In this document: piece after piece, positions 49,771-57,825 of the stretch
How positions within the stretch are numbered: the stretch's first letter is position 1
Layout of the letters: every line of letters begins with the position of its first letter
IMG/VR virus record: IMGVR_UViG_3300042198_000079
Location: 62,001 to 126,000 of that record
Direction: 5' to 3' (one strand)
Length of the DNA: 64,000 nucleotides
Source: a virus
Notes under the pieces: generated by a model
What the model was told of the DNA's origin: nothing
Database searches by the model: none
Seen by the model: the letters and a program-made list of their open reading frames with translations, nothing else
Position numbers and translations under genes: made by a program

Positions 49771-51426
49771 TTAAAATGTTTGTATAGCAGGACGAAATCT
49801 TGCTCTTTTTTCATCTATCACATCAAAATAAATTCTACCATATATTTCAAACGGATAACCAACAAAATCCATTATATTTCCTAAAATTGGAAGTTTAGAA
49901 CTAGTAAAATCCCAAATATCATAATATGAAATATATTCTCCTTCGTCGTCTTTACCATAACTTATTGTATAACTTCCCATAAATGTAGATTCTAGTCTAT
50001 GACTAGGAAAACCACATAAATCTGATATTTGACTGGAAGTTGCTGGTTTTCTTATTTTTTTAGCAACATCTACAAGTATTTTAGTATTTTCTTCTGACAT
50101 AATATAAAATTCTGCCAAATTATATTCTTTTTTCTCTGGTAAAATATCATAGTATATTGAATTTTTATTTTTACTTATTTTTGGGAGATGATTTGGATTT
50201 GTTATTTTAAAAAAACTTCTTTCTAACACTTCTTTATCTCCAGTAAGAAAATAATACCATGCATCATAATCTACTTTAAAATCATCTTCTAAATAATCAT
50301 CATTTTCAATGTCATCGAAATATTTATCTTTTGTCACACGTAGAATAAGATTTATAAATTCGTTTATACTTTTAGGAAATTCATTTCTTGGATCGATGTT
50401 TCTAAATATTCTGTCTGCCAATGATTTAGGCAACAACCCCTCATTTAATAAATTATCACAATATTTATTAAATGAATGTAATACAAACTTTTCTTTATTC
50501 ATATAAAGATATTTATATTGATTTACTGGTTTAGTAATTAATTTCAATTCAAGTTTCTCTATATTAATTTTAATTTTTGGAACATAATCTTTTGGAAGTT
50601 TGTTTTCTATACCTAAAAATTCTGTATTTTCGTCCACTATAAAAGTTAAAACAAGATCTGTTAAATTTAACATAATTTGCGAAGAGGTCCAGACTTTGTA
50701 GTTTGTTCTATATGGTTCTAAATAACCGGGAATTCCGTCATGATGTTTTCTGAGACTAGCAAGCAATTCTTCTGGAGTTTCTGATTTTCTTGCTTCTTTT
50801 GTTGCCAATCTATATCTAGACATAGACGATTTTCTATCTTTTCCTGTTTGATATCCTTGATCTGGATATTGAATACCGTGATTAGTTCTAACTATAATTT
50901 CATCTTTTCCAAACTTTTTAATTGACGGTTTTCCAAATTTCAATTTTTCAATTGAAACAAAATAATCTTTACAACCAACTGTTGTATGTCCTCCTATACC
51001 TCTTTGGTAAAGATCTAAACATTTTATAACTTTTTCGATATTACTATAACCAAGTGCTTTTCTTATTTTAAATCCATCTTTTGATATTTTTGTTTTTTTA
51101 TTTCTATGTTTTTTATCCATAGATACTCCTTCGTTTTCGTCTTTTTTTCCTTGTAGAGTAGTATTAACTATTCCTATACCAAATTCGTTCATTCCTTCCG
51201 AATAATCAGTTTCTTCATCGTGCATATATACTGTTTCTATCCCATTTATAATTTCTCTAACTATAGATATTCTCGGAATATATGTTCTATCTCTGTTTTT
51301 TGCTAAAATTACTTTTCCCGCAACCGAAGTTCCGACTGATGTGCATTCGTTTAATATTTTAAAATTATGATTATTTAAAGTTTCCAATAAAAACTTATTA
51401 TATTTATGTAAAAATAAAAAATTCAT
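49771..51426 (-). CDS. Two-unit leader-bearing protein; N-terminal Ntn-hydrolase (acyltransferase/penicillin acylase-like)
   Basis: 551 residues. Unit A (1-308): leader MNFLFLHKYNKFLLE with a second site ILNE/C27-28; then CTSVGTSVAGKVILAKNRDR, EFGIGIVNTTLQ and RTNHGIQYPDQGYQTG fit the AAT/choloylglycine-hydrolase group, whose nucleophile is an N-terminal Cys, here Cys28. Unit B (309-551) begins with its own ATG (50502), late box and leader FNKYCDNLLNE/G, and has an unrecognised body (YDIWDFTSSKLPILGNIMDF). The product is thus two packaged-protein modules fused in frame, with unit B probably also made alone. See the duplicated junction and the findings. Confidence 0.65.
   Translation of the reverse strand: MNFLFLHKYNKFLLETLNNHNFKILNECTSVGTSVAGKVILAKNRDRTYIPRISIVREIINGIETVYMHDEETDYSEGMNEFGIGIVNTTLQGKKDENEGVSMDKKHRNKKTKISKDGFKIRKALGYSNIEKVIKCLDLYQRGIGGHTTVGCKDYFVSIEKLKFGKPSIKKFGKDEIIVRTNHGIQYPDQGYQTGKDRKSSMSRYRLATKEARKSETPEELLASLRKHHDGIPGYLEPYRTNYKVWTSSQIMLNLTDLVLTFIVDENTEFLGIENKLPKDYVPKIKINIEKLELKLITKPVNQYKYLYMNKEKFVLHSFNKYCDNLLNEGLLPKSLADRIFRNIDPRNEFPKSINEFINLILRVTKDKYFDDIENDDYLEDDFKVDYDAWYYFLTGDKEVLERSFFKITNPNHLPKISKNKNSIYYDILPEKKEYNLAEFYIMSEENTKILVDVAKKIRKPATSSQISDLCGFPSHRLESTFMGSYTISYGKDDEGEYISYYDIWDFTSSKLPILGNIMDFVGYPFEIYGRIYFDVIDEKRARFRPAIQTF
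50506..50563 (-). repeat. Duplicated 58-base junction segment, copy B (inside the two-unit gene)
   Basis: Encodes the end of unit A (KLITKPVNQYKYL) and runs up to the internal start of unit B. It carries an exact late box. The counterpart is at 49686-49743. Confidence 0.85.
50510..50517 (-). promoter_or_regulatory. Internal T4-type late promoter for unit B
   Basis: Exact TATAAATA on the minus strand, seven bases before the internal ATG at 50502, the same spacing as at other late genes. Confidence 0.6.
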
Positions 51427-51432
51427 TATTAG

Positions 51433-51440
51433 TATTTATT
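51433..51440 (-). promoter_or_regulatory. T4-type late promoter variant (AATAAATA)
   Basis: One base off TATAAATA, six bases before ATG 51426. Confidence 0.45.
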
Positions 51441-51454
51441 TGAAAAAATAAAAG

Positions 51455-51558
51455 TTTTAAGAAAATTTGTTAGTGAGTCTCTGTCAACCACTTCTTCTTC
51501 GAGAACTCCAAAAGGTTGGGAAAGTGCGAAAACTCCTACCTAACAAATTTTCTTAAAA
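51455..51558. ncRNA. Intergenic structured element closed by a 19-bp perfect stem
   Basis: Arms 51455-51473 and 51540-51558 are exact reverse complements (core AAGAAAATTTGTTAG). They enclose 66 bases that can form an inner CAACC/GGTTG pairing. The element fills the gap between two minus-strand genes, starting 3 bases after the stop at 51562. It is more GC-rich inside than the flanks. It is neither a tRNA nor a simple terminator; a non-coding RNA or mobile hairpin element is possible. Confidence 0.6.
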
Positions 51559-51561
51559 TTC

Positions 51562-53043
51562 TTAATTTTCGTTCGCTTTGTTTTCTTCTTCTAATTCTAT
51601 AATTCTTCTTATTATATATAGAGGATTTTTAAAAGTGTCTACGATATAGACACTTTTATAATATTCTAATATTTTCATATAATTATCTAAAGCTTTTTTA
51701 TTTTTAATATGCCCGAGACTTCCTAATTCTTTAAAAACTCCTCTACCATATATTATCATATATGCATATGTATTATATTTCTCATAGTCATCCGTATCTT
51801 TTAGTTTGCCTTCTTCGTCTAAATTTAAAATATCGCAAACTTTATTAAAATCGTCTTTCATGTCGTTCCAAGATTCTATATATTCTTTTTTCTTTTTTTC
51901 TTCTTCGGCTTTATAATATTCTCTTTTTCTTATTCGTTGTTCTTCTTCTCTTTTTTCTTTTGAAAAAGTTTCTCCAGTATTAATATTTTCCTCTCCCCTT
52001 TCATACCAAATTCTTTTAAATTTATTTTTAAAGTCTGATAATTTTTCATCGTGATATAAAGTAACATCTATATCACCTCTTTCCGATTTTATTCTTATCT
52101 CCATTCCGTGCCTAGTGAATTTTTTAAACATTTTATGTTTTTTTTGTCCCATTTTTAAGTTTGCCATTCTGTATGGCAAACTCGCATCATAAATGTCAAT
52201 TTTTATTTCTCTACCCTTTACAGTCCAAAATATTTTATTATTATCACTATTTTTAATTTTGTCCTCGTTCATTTCTTTTGCTAAGAATGCTACAATTTTT
52301 CTTTTTAGCCTAAAAAGAAATTCTCCTCTTATTTCGTTTGAACCATTTCCCGTTACAAATGTTTCTATTATTTCAAAAGAAAAAGGAGTTAACCATAATA
52401 TTTGTTCCGGTTCAGCATGATATATTGATGCTTGATTTAATGTTTTTGCTTTGTCTTCCAAACAATCTATCCTCATAGATTTTAAAATTTTAGATTGATC
52501 AAATTGATTTCTAACAGTTGGTTCTACGAAATTATAATTTCTTCTACTATTTGTTCGCGTATTTGAAAAATCCATTTGAACTGCCGTCATGAATAATTTT
52601 CCGGGCGAGGTTACTCCTTTAGCTTTATTTGGATAAATTTTTTTTGCTCTAAAATATGAATCTTCGAAATCTATATCTTCAAAATTTGCTCTTTTTAACA
52701 AGTCTATAGCAAACCATTCCTCCATATCACTTAATATTACTTTATGTTTAGATGTGTCTTTTATAACTTTTAAAAATTTACTGTTAGCTCCGTAAAAAAT
52801 ATCACCCGGATGATCTATTACATATTTCAAAGGATATGCATATGTCCCTACGGGATCGTTGTGGGTAGGATCTTTACTAAAACCTTTGGATAAAACATCT
52901 GTACTATTTCCATTATCAAATCTAACATATAAAGTCGGGTCATTTTTTTTAGATTTATATTTTTTATAAAATTCGTTAAATCCTTTTGAAAAAACGTCAG
53001 AAAAATGCACTTCGCATAAAATATAATTTTTAAAACTTCTCAT
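51562..53043 (-). CDS. Large leader-bearing protein of unknown enzymatic type
   Basis: 493 residues. Leader MRSFKNYILCE/V. Residues about 35-110 read TLYVRFDNGNSTDVLSKGF, then THNDPVGTYAYPLKYVIDHP and DIFYGANSKFLKVI, a domain form (x-G-x-Y-x-YPL ... YG) that I recall in other large phage head-associated proteins, some with ART-like character. Around 220 ASIYHAEPEQILWLTPFSF follows, and the C-terminal third is a charged coiled coil (KEKREEEQRIRKREYYKAEE). Exact late promoter. Predicted to be packaged and processed. Confidence 0.58.
   Translation of the reverse strand: MRSFKNYILCEVHFSDVFSKGFNEFYKKYKSKKNDPTLYVRFDNGNSTDVLSKGFSKDPTHNDPVGTYAYPLKYVIDHPGDIFYGANSKFLKVIKDTSKHKVILSDMEEWFAIDLLKRANFEDIDFEDSYFRAKKIYPNKAKGVTSPGKLFMTAVQMDFSNTRTNSRRNYNFVEPTVRNQFDQSKILKSMRIDCLEDKAKTLNQASIYHAEPEQILWLTPFSFEIIETFVTGNGSNEIRGEFLFRLKRKIVAFLAKEMNEDKIKNSDNNKIFWTVKGREIKIDIYDASLPYRMANLKMGQKKHKMFKKFTRHGMEIRIKSERGDIDVTLYHDEKLSDFKNKFKRIWYERGEENINTGETFSKEKREEEQRIRKREYYKAEEEKKKKEYIESWNDMKDDFNKVCDILNLDEEGKLKDTDDYEKYNTYAYMIIYGRGVFKELGSLGHIKNKKALDNYMKILEYYKSVYIVDTFKNPLYIIRRIIELEEENKANEN
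51630..51658. repeat. 12-bp inverted repeat near the 3' end of the 493-residue gene
   Basis: TAAAAGTGTCTA and TAGACACTTTTA around the loop CGATA, inside coding sequence. It may act as an RNA hairpin near the end of the message. Confidence 0.75.
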
Positions 53044-53052
53044 TATATATCT

Positions 53053-53060
53053 TATTTATA
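53053..53060 (-). promoter_or_regulatory. T4-type late promoter
   Basis: Exact TATAAATA on the minus strand, nine bases before ATG 53043. Confidence 0.68.
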
Positions 53061-53095
53061 TTAATTTTGATTAGTAAAACTAAATATATTAAACA

Positions 53096-53563
53096 ATGAC
53101 ATCGACAATTTTAGAAAAATATACAAATTATATAAATTCTATTTTTGAATCCGAATCTAAAAAACAGGCAGTATTTATAATAATACCGATTAGTGAGAAC
53201 ACATTAGCAGCAACAACAAGACCAAACGAAGAAAACAAAATAGGACTTCCCGGAGGGAAGGTAGATCCCGGAGAAGAATTGATAGATGCTGTTGTTAGAG
53301 AATCTACAGAAGAAGGATGGAAAATAGACCGGAAGTTAGTTTCCGAAACCCCTATACGCGATATATTAATAAATAATACACACGTTTATTGGTTTAGATA
53401 TACAGGAACAGCAGAAGAATTATCAGAATATAAAGAAAAACATAGAGGTATACTCCCCATAGTAGTAACAGTTGAAGAAATTTCAAATTCTGGTTTTGGT
53501 AATGAATTTATTAGAAATTGGTGGAAGGAAAACGTAAAATTATTAAACGAAAAAAATAAATAA
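53096..53563 (+). CDS. Nudix hydrolase with capsid-targeting-like leader
   Basis: 155 residues. N-terminus MTSTILEKYTNYINSIFE/S is a longer form of the shared leader. The Nudix box G-x5-E-x7-R-E-x2-E-E-x-G is complete in LPGGKVDPGEELIDAVVRES followed by TEEGW. Nudix enzymes cleave nucleoside diphosphates linked to another group (for example ADP-ribose, NADH, dinucleoside polyphosphates, mRNA caps). If packaged, it could act on host nucleotides or signals at injection. Followed 5 bases later by the subtilisin-like gene. Confidence 0.8.
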   Translation: MTSTILEKYTNYINSIFESESKKQAVFIIIPISENTLAATTRPNEENKIGLPGGKVDPGEELIDAVVRESTEEGWKIDRKLVSETPIRDILINNTHVYWFRYTGTAEELSEYKEKHRGILPIVVTVEEISNSGFGNEFIRNWWKENVKLLNEKNK

Positions 53564-53568
53564 TATAT

Positions 53569-54597
53569 ATGAATTCTGATTTTTCTGTTCCAGATTTTAA
53601 ACTATTTCCAGTTACTAGGGATTTTATAGGAAGCACTGTTAAAAATCTTTGGCACCTTGAACAATTGGGATTAAAAAATGTTTGGGAAACAACTAAAGGA
53701 TCTGGTATAAAAATAGCAATTTTAGATTCTGGATTTGCACCACATGAAGAAATTAGTAATGTAAAAGAATCGATATCTTTTGTTTTAGATGAAGACGAAA
53801 TAGATTATGCCGGACACGGAACTAGTGTAATAGGGATCTTGGGATCTAAGTGCAAAGAACTTTGCGGCATATGTCCTGAATCAGAAATATATTCTTTAAA
53901 GATTTTGAATAGATATATCGAAGGAAATTTTGATTCTTTGTATAAAGCACTAGAATGGTGTTTAAAAAATAAACCAGATATAATAAATTTATCAATATCT
54001 TCCAAAACGGTTATGCCTCCCAATATAAAACAAATATTGGAAGAATTGTACAATCAAAATATAATTATATGTGCATCGACTGGGAACGATAGTTCGGAAA
54101 TTTCTTATCCTGCAAAATATGAATCCGTATTTTCAATAGGAGCATATGATCGAGACGGCAACATTGCAGCATTTTCTAACAGAGGAAACGAAATAGACTT
54201 TTCTGCTCCCGGTGTTGACATTTATACATGTAGTAATAAAAATAATGGATATGTACATGCGACCGGAACTAGTTTTGCTAGTCCGATATTTGCAGGAATA
54301 GTTTCTTTAATTTTATCAAAACACACTTTTGAAAGCATTAATCAATTAAAAACATATTTGGTAAAACACGTAAAAGATATGGGAGAAAAAGGATGGGATA
54401 AATTTTATGGATGGGGAAGCATTATACCAGAAACTGGTATAGAAATTTCAAACGATAAAACTTCTATCCGAGAAGAAAAAATTATATTGGGGACAAAACA
54501 AAAATGCTTTATAGATGATTTGCTTTTTCTTTTAAAGTCATTTAATAATTTAATAGGAAACGATAAAAATAAATTTCCAATATATCACAAAAATTAA
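53569..54597 (+). CDS. Subtilisin-like serine protease (S8)
   Basis: 342 residues. The catalytic triad is present: Asp in KIAILDSGFAPHE (about 49), His in DYAGHGTSVIGILG (about 84), Ser in ATGTSFASPIFAGI (about 225), and the oxyanion Asn in CASTGNDSS. There is no signal peptide and no long propeptide, so the enzyme is probably cytoplasmic or in the virion. The last 60 residues after the peptidase domain are unrecognised. It is coupled to a Nudix gene that has a packaged-protein leader. Target unknown; virion maturation or host protein cleavage are possible. Confidence 0.88.
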   Translation: MNSDFSVPDFKLFPVTRDFIGSTVKNLWHLEQLGLKNVWETTKGSGIKIAILDSGFAPHEEISNVKESISFVLDEDEIDYAGHGTSVIGILGSKCKELCGICPESEIYSLKILNRYIEGNFDSLYKALEWCLKNKPDIINLSISSKTVMPPNIKQILEELYNQNIIICASTGNDSSEISYPAKYESVFSIGAYDRDGNIAAFSNRGNEIDFSAPGVDIYTCSNKNNGYVHATGTSFASPIFAGIVSLILSKHTFESINQLKTYLVKHVKDMGEKGWDKFYGWGSIIPETGIEISNDKTSIREEKIILGTKQKCFIDDLLFLLKSFNNLIGNDKNKFPIYHKN

Positions 54598-55088
54598 TAA
54601 TTAGTTTGAAAATTTTTCAAATCTTTTTCGCTCCAAATTTGGAACTCCCATCCTTTTTTATCACAATGTTCTTTTGCGGTTTTCCATTTTTGAATATTCA
54701 TTAAAGTTTCATTTATTCTATAATTCCAAGTAGAGATTTTCTCTCTAGGTGATTTGATTAATGTTTTGTTTTCTGTTAATAATTTAACATTGTTTATTTG
54801 TTTTTGTGGTTTTATTTCTGCTAATATTATTTTTCCATCAGACGTTTCTATAATAAAATCTACAAAATATCTTGCGTTTCTTACTGTTCCGTCTTTCTGA
54901 ATTTTTTTGTAAGATATCCAATACAGTTCGCTTCCCCATTTTTTTATTTTAGGAGATCTGTCCAACAGTCTCATATAATCTGCTTCTAATTTAGATCTAT
55001 AAAAAGGCAAGTTTTCGTTTAAAAGTTTCTGAGGATTTGACGGTTTCCAAAATCCTTGCTTGTAACCATCTTTGTTAATTTTGCCCAT
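54594..55088 (-). CDS. 4: Head completion protein/nuclease (T4 gp4-like)
   Basis: 164 residues. GFWKPSNPQKLLNENLPFYR followed by SKLEADYMRLLDRSPKIKKW matches the T4 gp4 (gp50/65) start (NP-x-KY ... I-Y-R-S-x-W-E). ARYFVDFIIETSDGKIILAE gives the nuclease D ... E-x-K core (EIKPQ). gp4 acts at the packaged head before neck attachment. Exact late promoter. The 3' end overlaps the protease gene by four bases on the opposite strand. Confidence 0.78.
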   Translation of the reverse strand: MGKINKDGYKQGFWKPSNPQKLLNENLPFYRSKLEADYMRLLDRSPKIKKWGSELYWISYKKIQKDGTVRNARYFVDFIIETSDGKIILAEIKPQKQINNVKLLTENKTLIKSPREKISTWNYRINETLMNIQKWKTAKEHCDKKGWEFQIWSEKDLKNFQTNY

Positions 55089-55099
55089 GCTATTGAAAA

Positions 55100-55107
55100 T
55101 ATTTATA
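55100..55107 (-). promoter_or_regulatory. T4-type late promoter
   Basis: Exact TATAAATA on the minus strand, eleven bases before ATG 55088. Confidence 0.62.
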
Positions 55108-55128
55108 TTGGCATGGTAAATATAACAT

Positions 55129-55509
55129 ATGATGATGAATAATGCATTTAAGTCGCCGGAACTAAACCGTCAAAACCTTAATACTCTTTTTCCTACAAAG
55201 GATTATGTTCCTGTTCAAATATTATTTGTAACAGAAAGAATAAACGAACCGGGGAGAAAATATTACAGACTTCCTAAAAGCAAAGTAGCATATTCGATGG
55301 GGTCTTTAAATATAACAATAGGAGATCTTACTATTGATGAACTTTATGATTATGTAGATCAAACTATGGAAGATAGTATATATGAAGGAAACATATTAGA
55401 TATAAAAATAGAAGAACCCCCGAATTATCAAAATTATCAAAATACTGAACAACAACAGCAACAACAAAATAACCCCTCAAATATTACTGGTAATATTATT
55501 ACTATTTGA
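55129..55509 (+). CDS. Unknown protein with Gln-rich C-terminus
   Basis: 126 residues; three consecutive ATG codons open the frame. FKSPELNRQNLNTLFPTKDY and VPVQILFVTERINEPGRKYY precede a beta-rich middle. The end is a poly-Gln/Asn tail (TEQQQQQQNN). It is divergent from gp4, where T4 has baseplate gene 53, but I see no match to gp53. Possibly a virion component. Confidence 0.5.
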   Translation: MMMNNAFKSPELNRQNLNTLFPTKDYVPVQILFVTERINEPGRKYYRLPKSKVAYSMGSLNITIGDLTIDELYDYVDQTMEDSIYEGNILDIKIEEPPNYQNYQNTEQQQQQQNNPSNITGNIITI

Positions 55510-55520
55510 ATTTTTGTTAT

Positions 55521-55961
55521 ATGGAATGGGAAAATGTTCCAGAAAATTTGGACGAATGGTTCGGATTTGTATATTTGATAGAAAGATTGAATGCAAAGGA
55601 AAACGAAAAAAAATATTATTGGGGATGTAAAACTTTAAAGAAAACAGTAAAATTAAATCCATTAAAAGGATATAAAAGAAAAAGAAAAAAAATATCCGAT
55701 ACTGATTGGAAAAATTATTATGGAAGTAGTGAAGAATTAAAAAAAGATATAGATATACATGGTAAAGAAAATTTTAAAAGAACAATGATAAAAATGTGTA
55801 AAAGCAAATGGGAATTAAAATACGAAGAATTAAAAATTCAAATAGAAAACGATGTTTTATTTAGAGAAGATACATACAACGGAATAATAAATGCAAGATT
55901 GGGGAATTGTCCAAAAGTTTTAAAAGAAGAATATTTAAAATCTAAAACATTAAATACTTGA
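55521..55961 (+). CDS. GIY-YIG-like nuclease-fold protein
   Basis: 146 residues from ATG 55521 (an earlier TTG overlaps the previous gene). FGFVYLIE with KYYWGCKTLKK resembles the GIY ... YIG start, then DWKNYYGSSEELKKDI, GKENFKRTMIKMCKSK and WELKYEELKIQ are characteristic of a GIY-YIG-like family found in many T4-type phages. The canonical catalytic Arg/Glu set is only partly visible. It may be a homing-type or packaging-related nuclease. Confidence 0.65.
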   Translation: MEWENVPENLDEWFGFVYLIERLNAKENEKKYYWGCKTLKKTVKLNPLKGYKRKRKKISDTDWKNYYGSSEELKKDIDIHGKENFKRTMIKMCKSKWELKYEELKIQIENDVLFREDTYNGIINARLGNCPKVLKEEYLKSKTLNT

Positions 55962-55995
55962 TTCTATTTTCAATAAATGTTACATTATAATTCGT

Positions 55996-56412
55996 ATGAG
56001 TGAAAAAATGAACAATGAAGATTGTCCAATAAAAACAAGAAGCGACGAAATTAAAAAATTTATCGTGTTCGATGAAAACGATATAGAAGAAAAAATAAAA
56101 AAAGTAGATGTATTTAATTTAAATTTAGTAACTGATTATCATTTAGAGTATTCCGAATTTAAAAAGAAAGAAGATGCCTTTGAAGATTGGGTTCAAGAAA
56201 ATATTAAAAAAAATATTGAAGACGGATCACCAACCTCTAGAGCAGCAGAAGAATCTTTAAAAAAGACAAAAGAATATAAAAGAATAAAAAGAGAAATAAG
56301 AAAGCACGAAGAATATATAAATTTTTTAAAAGATGCAATTGGGATTATTAAAAATTTTAATTTTTCTATACAAAGATACATAGATAGAAAAAAATTCATA
56401 GAAAAAATATAA
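55996..56412 (+). CDS. uvsY: UvsY-like recombination mediator
   Basis: 138 residues, the length of T4 UvsY (137). The C-terminus YINFLKDAIGIIKNFNFSIQ then RYIDRKKFIEK aligns with the T4 UvsY end (LDAIKSRGFAIKHIQDMRAF), and the long central helix with SRAAEESLKKTKEYKR fits the lipid/DNA-binding helical core. UvsY loads UvsX onto gp32-covered DNA. Directly upstream of uvsW with no gap, as in the T4 neighbourhood, which strengthens the call. Confidence 0.72.
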   Translation: MSEKMNNEDCPIKTRSDEIKKFIVFDENDIEEKIKKVDVFNLNLVTDYHLEYSEFKKKEDAFEDWVQENIKKNIEDGSPTSRAAEESLKKTKEYKRIKREIRKHEEYINFLKDAIGIIKNFNFSIQRYIDRKKFIEKI

Positions 56413-57825
56413 ATGGTTGTAAAAATTATACATGTAGATAATAGATTAGCAAAAATAATATGTGATAAATCCTTATTAACGAGAATTCGTAATTTTTTTT
56501 CATATAGACAAACTACATGGAAAAATAAAAGAAAGACTTCTTATATAGAATATCTTTTTAATATTTCTGGAATTTTTAAAAAAGGATTAATACCTTTATT
56601 ACAAGAATATTTAAATGTTAATAACATTGTTCATACGGTAGAATATTCTTATGAAAGAAAGATAGTTCCCATAGAAGAAGATAAAATATGGTTTCCAAAA
56701 AACAAAGAACCGTTTGATTACCAATTAAAAGCAGTTCTTCGTTCTTTAAAAAGAGAAAGAGGACTTTGGGATTTGGCAACTTCATCTGGTAAATCTCTTA
56801 CTGCATGTATGTTTATACAATCATTTTTAAATCATCATGATGGTTCCAAGGCAATGTTTGTCGTCAATGATACAAACCTTTTATATCAAGCTCAGAAAGA
56901 CTTTATAGAATATGGAACAGATCCTGATGATATTACCTTATGGGGCGATTTTAATGTTCCCGATTTTAATAAAAAAATTTTAATTGTTATAAGCAAATCT
57001 CTAATATCAAACTTTGAATTTAGTTATTCTTTTACAAAAGACAGAACATTGCTTTTTTGTGATGAAGTTGATTTAGTAGCAAATCCAAAAACACAAATAC
57101 ATAAATTTATAGATAATCATTCGTCTGAATTTAGATTTGGATGTACAGGAACTATACCGTCTGATATATATTTAAAACATAAATTGATTAGTAATTTTGG
57201 GGACATTATAATAAAAAAATCAGCAGAAGAATTAAGAACAACTGGAGTTTTAACTAGTTGTGAAGTTTTACCTTTTATGGTTTTTCACGACGAAAAGAGT
57301 AAAGAAACATTATCTTGGGAAGAAGAATTTGATTATATCTGTAATTCTAATGAAAGAAATAAACTTTTATTAGATATTGCAATTTCATTAAAAACCAATA
57401 CTCTCTTGTTGGTAGATAGAATATCGCAGATAGAATACATAGAGTCAATATCAAAAGACATATCAGATAAAGAAATTTTTTTTATGAGAGGAGATATTCG
57501 ATCCGAACAAAGAAAAGAAATTTTAGATAAAATGGAAACAATAAACAACGGTATTGTTGTTTCCATATCTACTTTATTTTCAAGAGGCGTTAGTGTTAAA
57601 AATATACATAATGTTATTTGTTCTTCTTTAGGCAAATCAGAATCGAGAATAATACAAACAATAGGAAGAGGTTTAAGAAAACACAAAACAAAAAATAAAG
57701 CACTTATTATAGATGTTTTTGATAATCTTAAATATTCGAAAAAACACTGGAATAGCAGAAAAGAAGTTTATGCATCAGAAAATATACCAATATTATATCA
57801 AAAAACTTTTGATATAAATATTTAA
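56413..57825 (+). CDS. uvsW: UvsW recombination DNA/RNA helicase (SF2)
   Basis: 470 residues. N-terminal DNA-binding domain of about 100 residues, then motifs: Q-like FDYQLKAVLRSL, I DLATSSGKSLTAC, Ia MFVVNDTNLLYQ, II LLFCDEVDLV, III RFGCTGTI, IV NTLLLVDRISQ, V VVSISTLFSRGVSV and VI RIIQTIGRGLRKH. UvsW unwinds R-loops and branched recombination intermediates and switches T4 from origin- to recombination-dependent replication. Its last bases contain the late promoter of the next gene. Confidence 0.92.
   Translation: MVVKIIHVDNRLAKIICDKSLLTRIRNFFSYRQTTWKNKRKTSYIEYLFNISGIFKKGLIPLLQEYLNVNNIVHTVEYSYERKIVPIEEDKIWFPKNKEPFDYQLKAVLRSLKRERGLWDLATSSGKSLTACMFIQSFLNHHDGSKAMFVVNDTNLLYQAQKDFIEYGTDPDDITLWGDFNVPDFNKKILIVISKSLISNFEFSYSFTKDRTLLFCDEVDLVANPKTQIHKFIDNHSSEFRFGCTGTIPSDIYLKHKLISNFGDIIIKKSAEELRTTGVLTSCEVLPFMVFHDEKSKETLSWEEEFDYICNSNERNKLLLDIAISLKTNTLLLVDRISQIEYIESISKDISDKEIFFMRGDIRSEQRKEILDKMETINNGIVVSISTLFSRGVSVKNIHNVICSSLGKSESRIIQTIGRGLRKHKTKNKALIIDVFDNLKYSKKHWNSRKEVYASENIPILYQKTFDINI
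57813..57820 (+). promoter_or_regulatory. T4-type late promoter
   Basis: Exact TATAAATA inside the end of uvsW, five bases before ATG 57826. Confidence 0.65.

Noticed and set aside
51474-51539. Possible tRNA inside the structured element
   Set aside because: No seven-base acceptor stem, no T-loop consensus and no anticodon arm on either strand.
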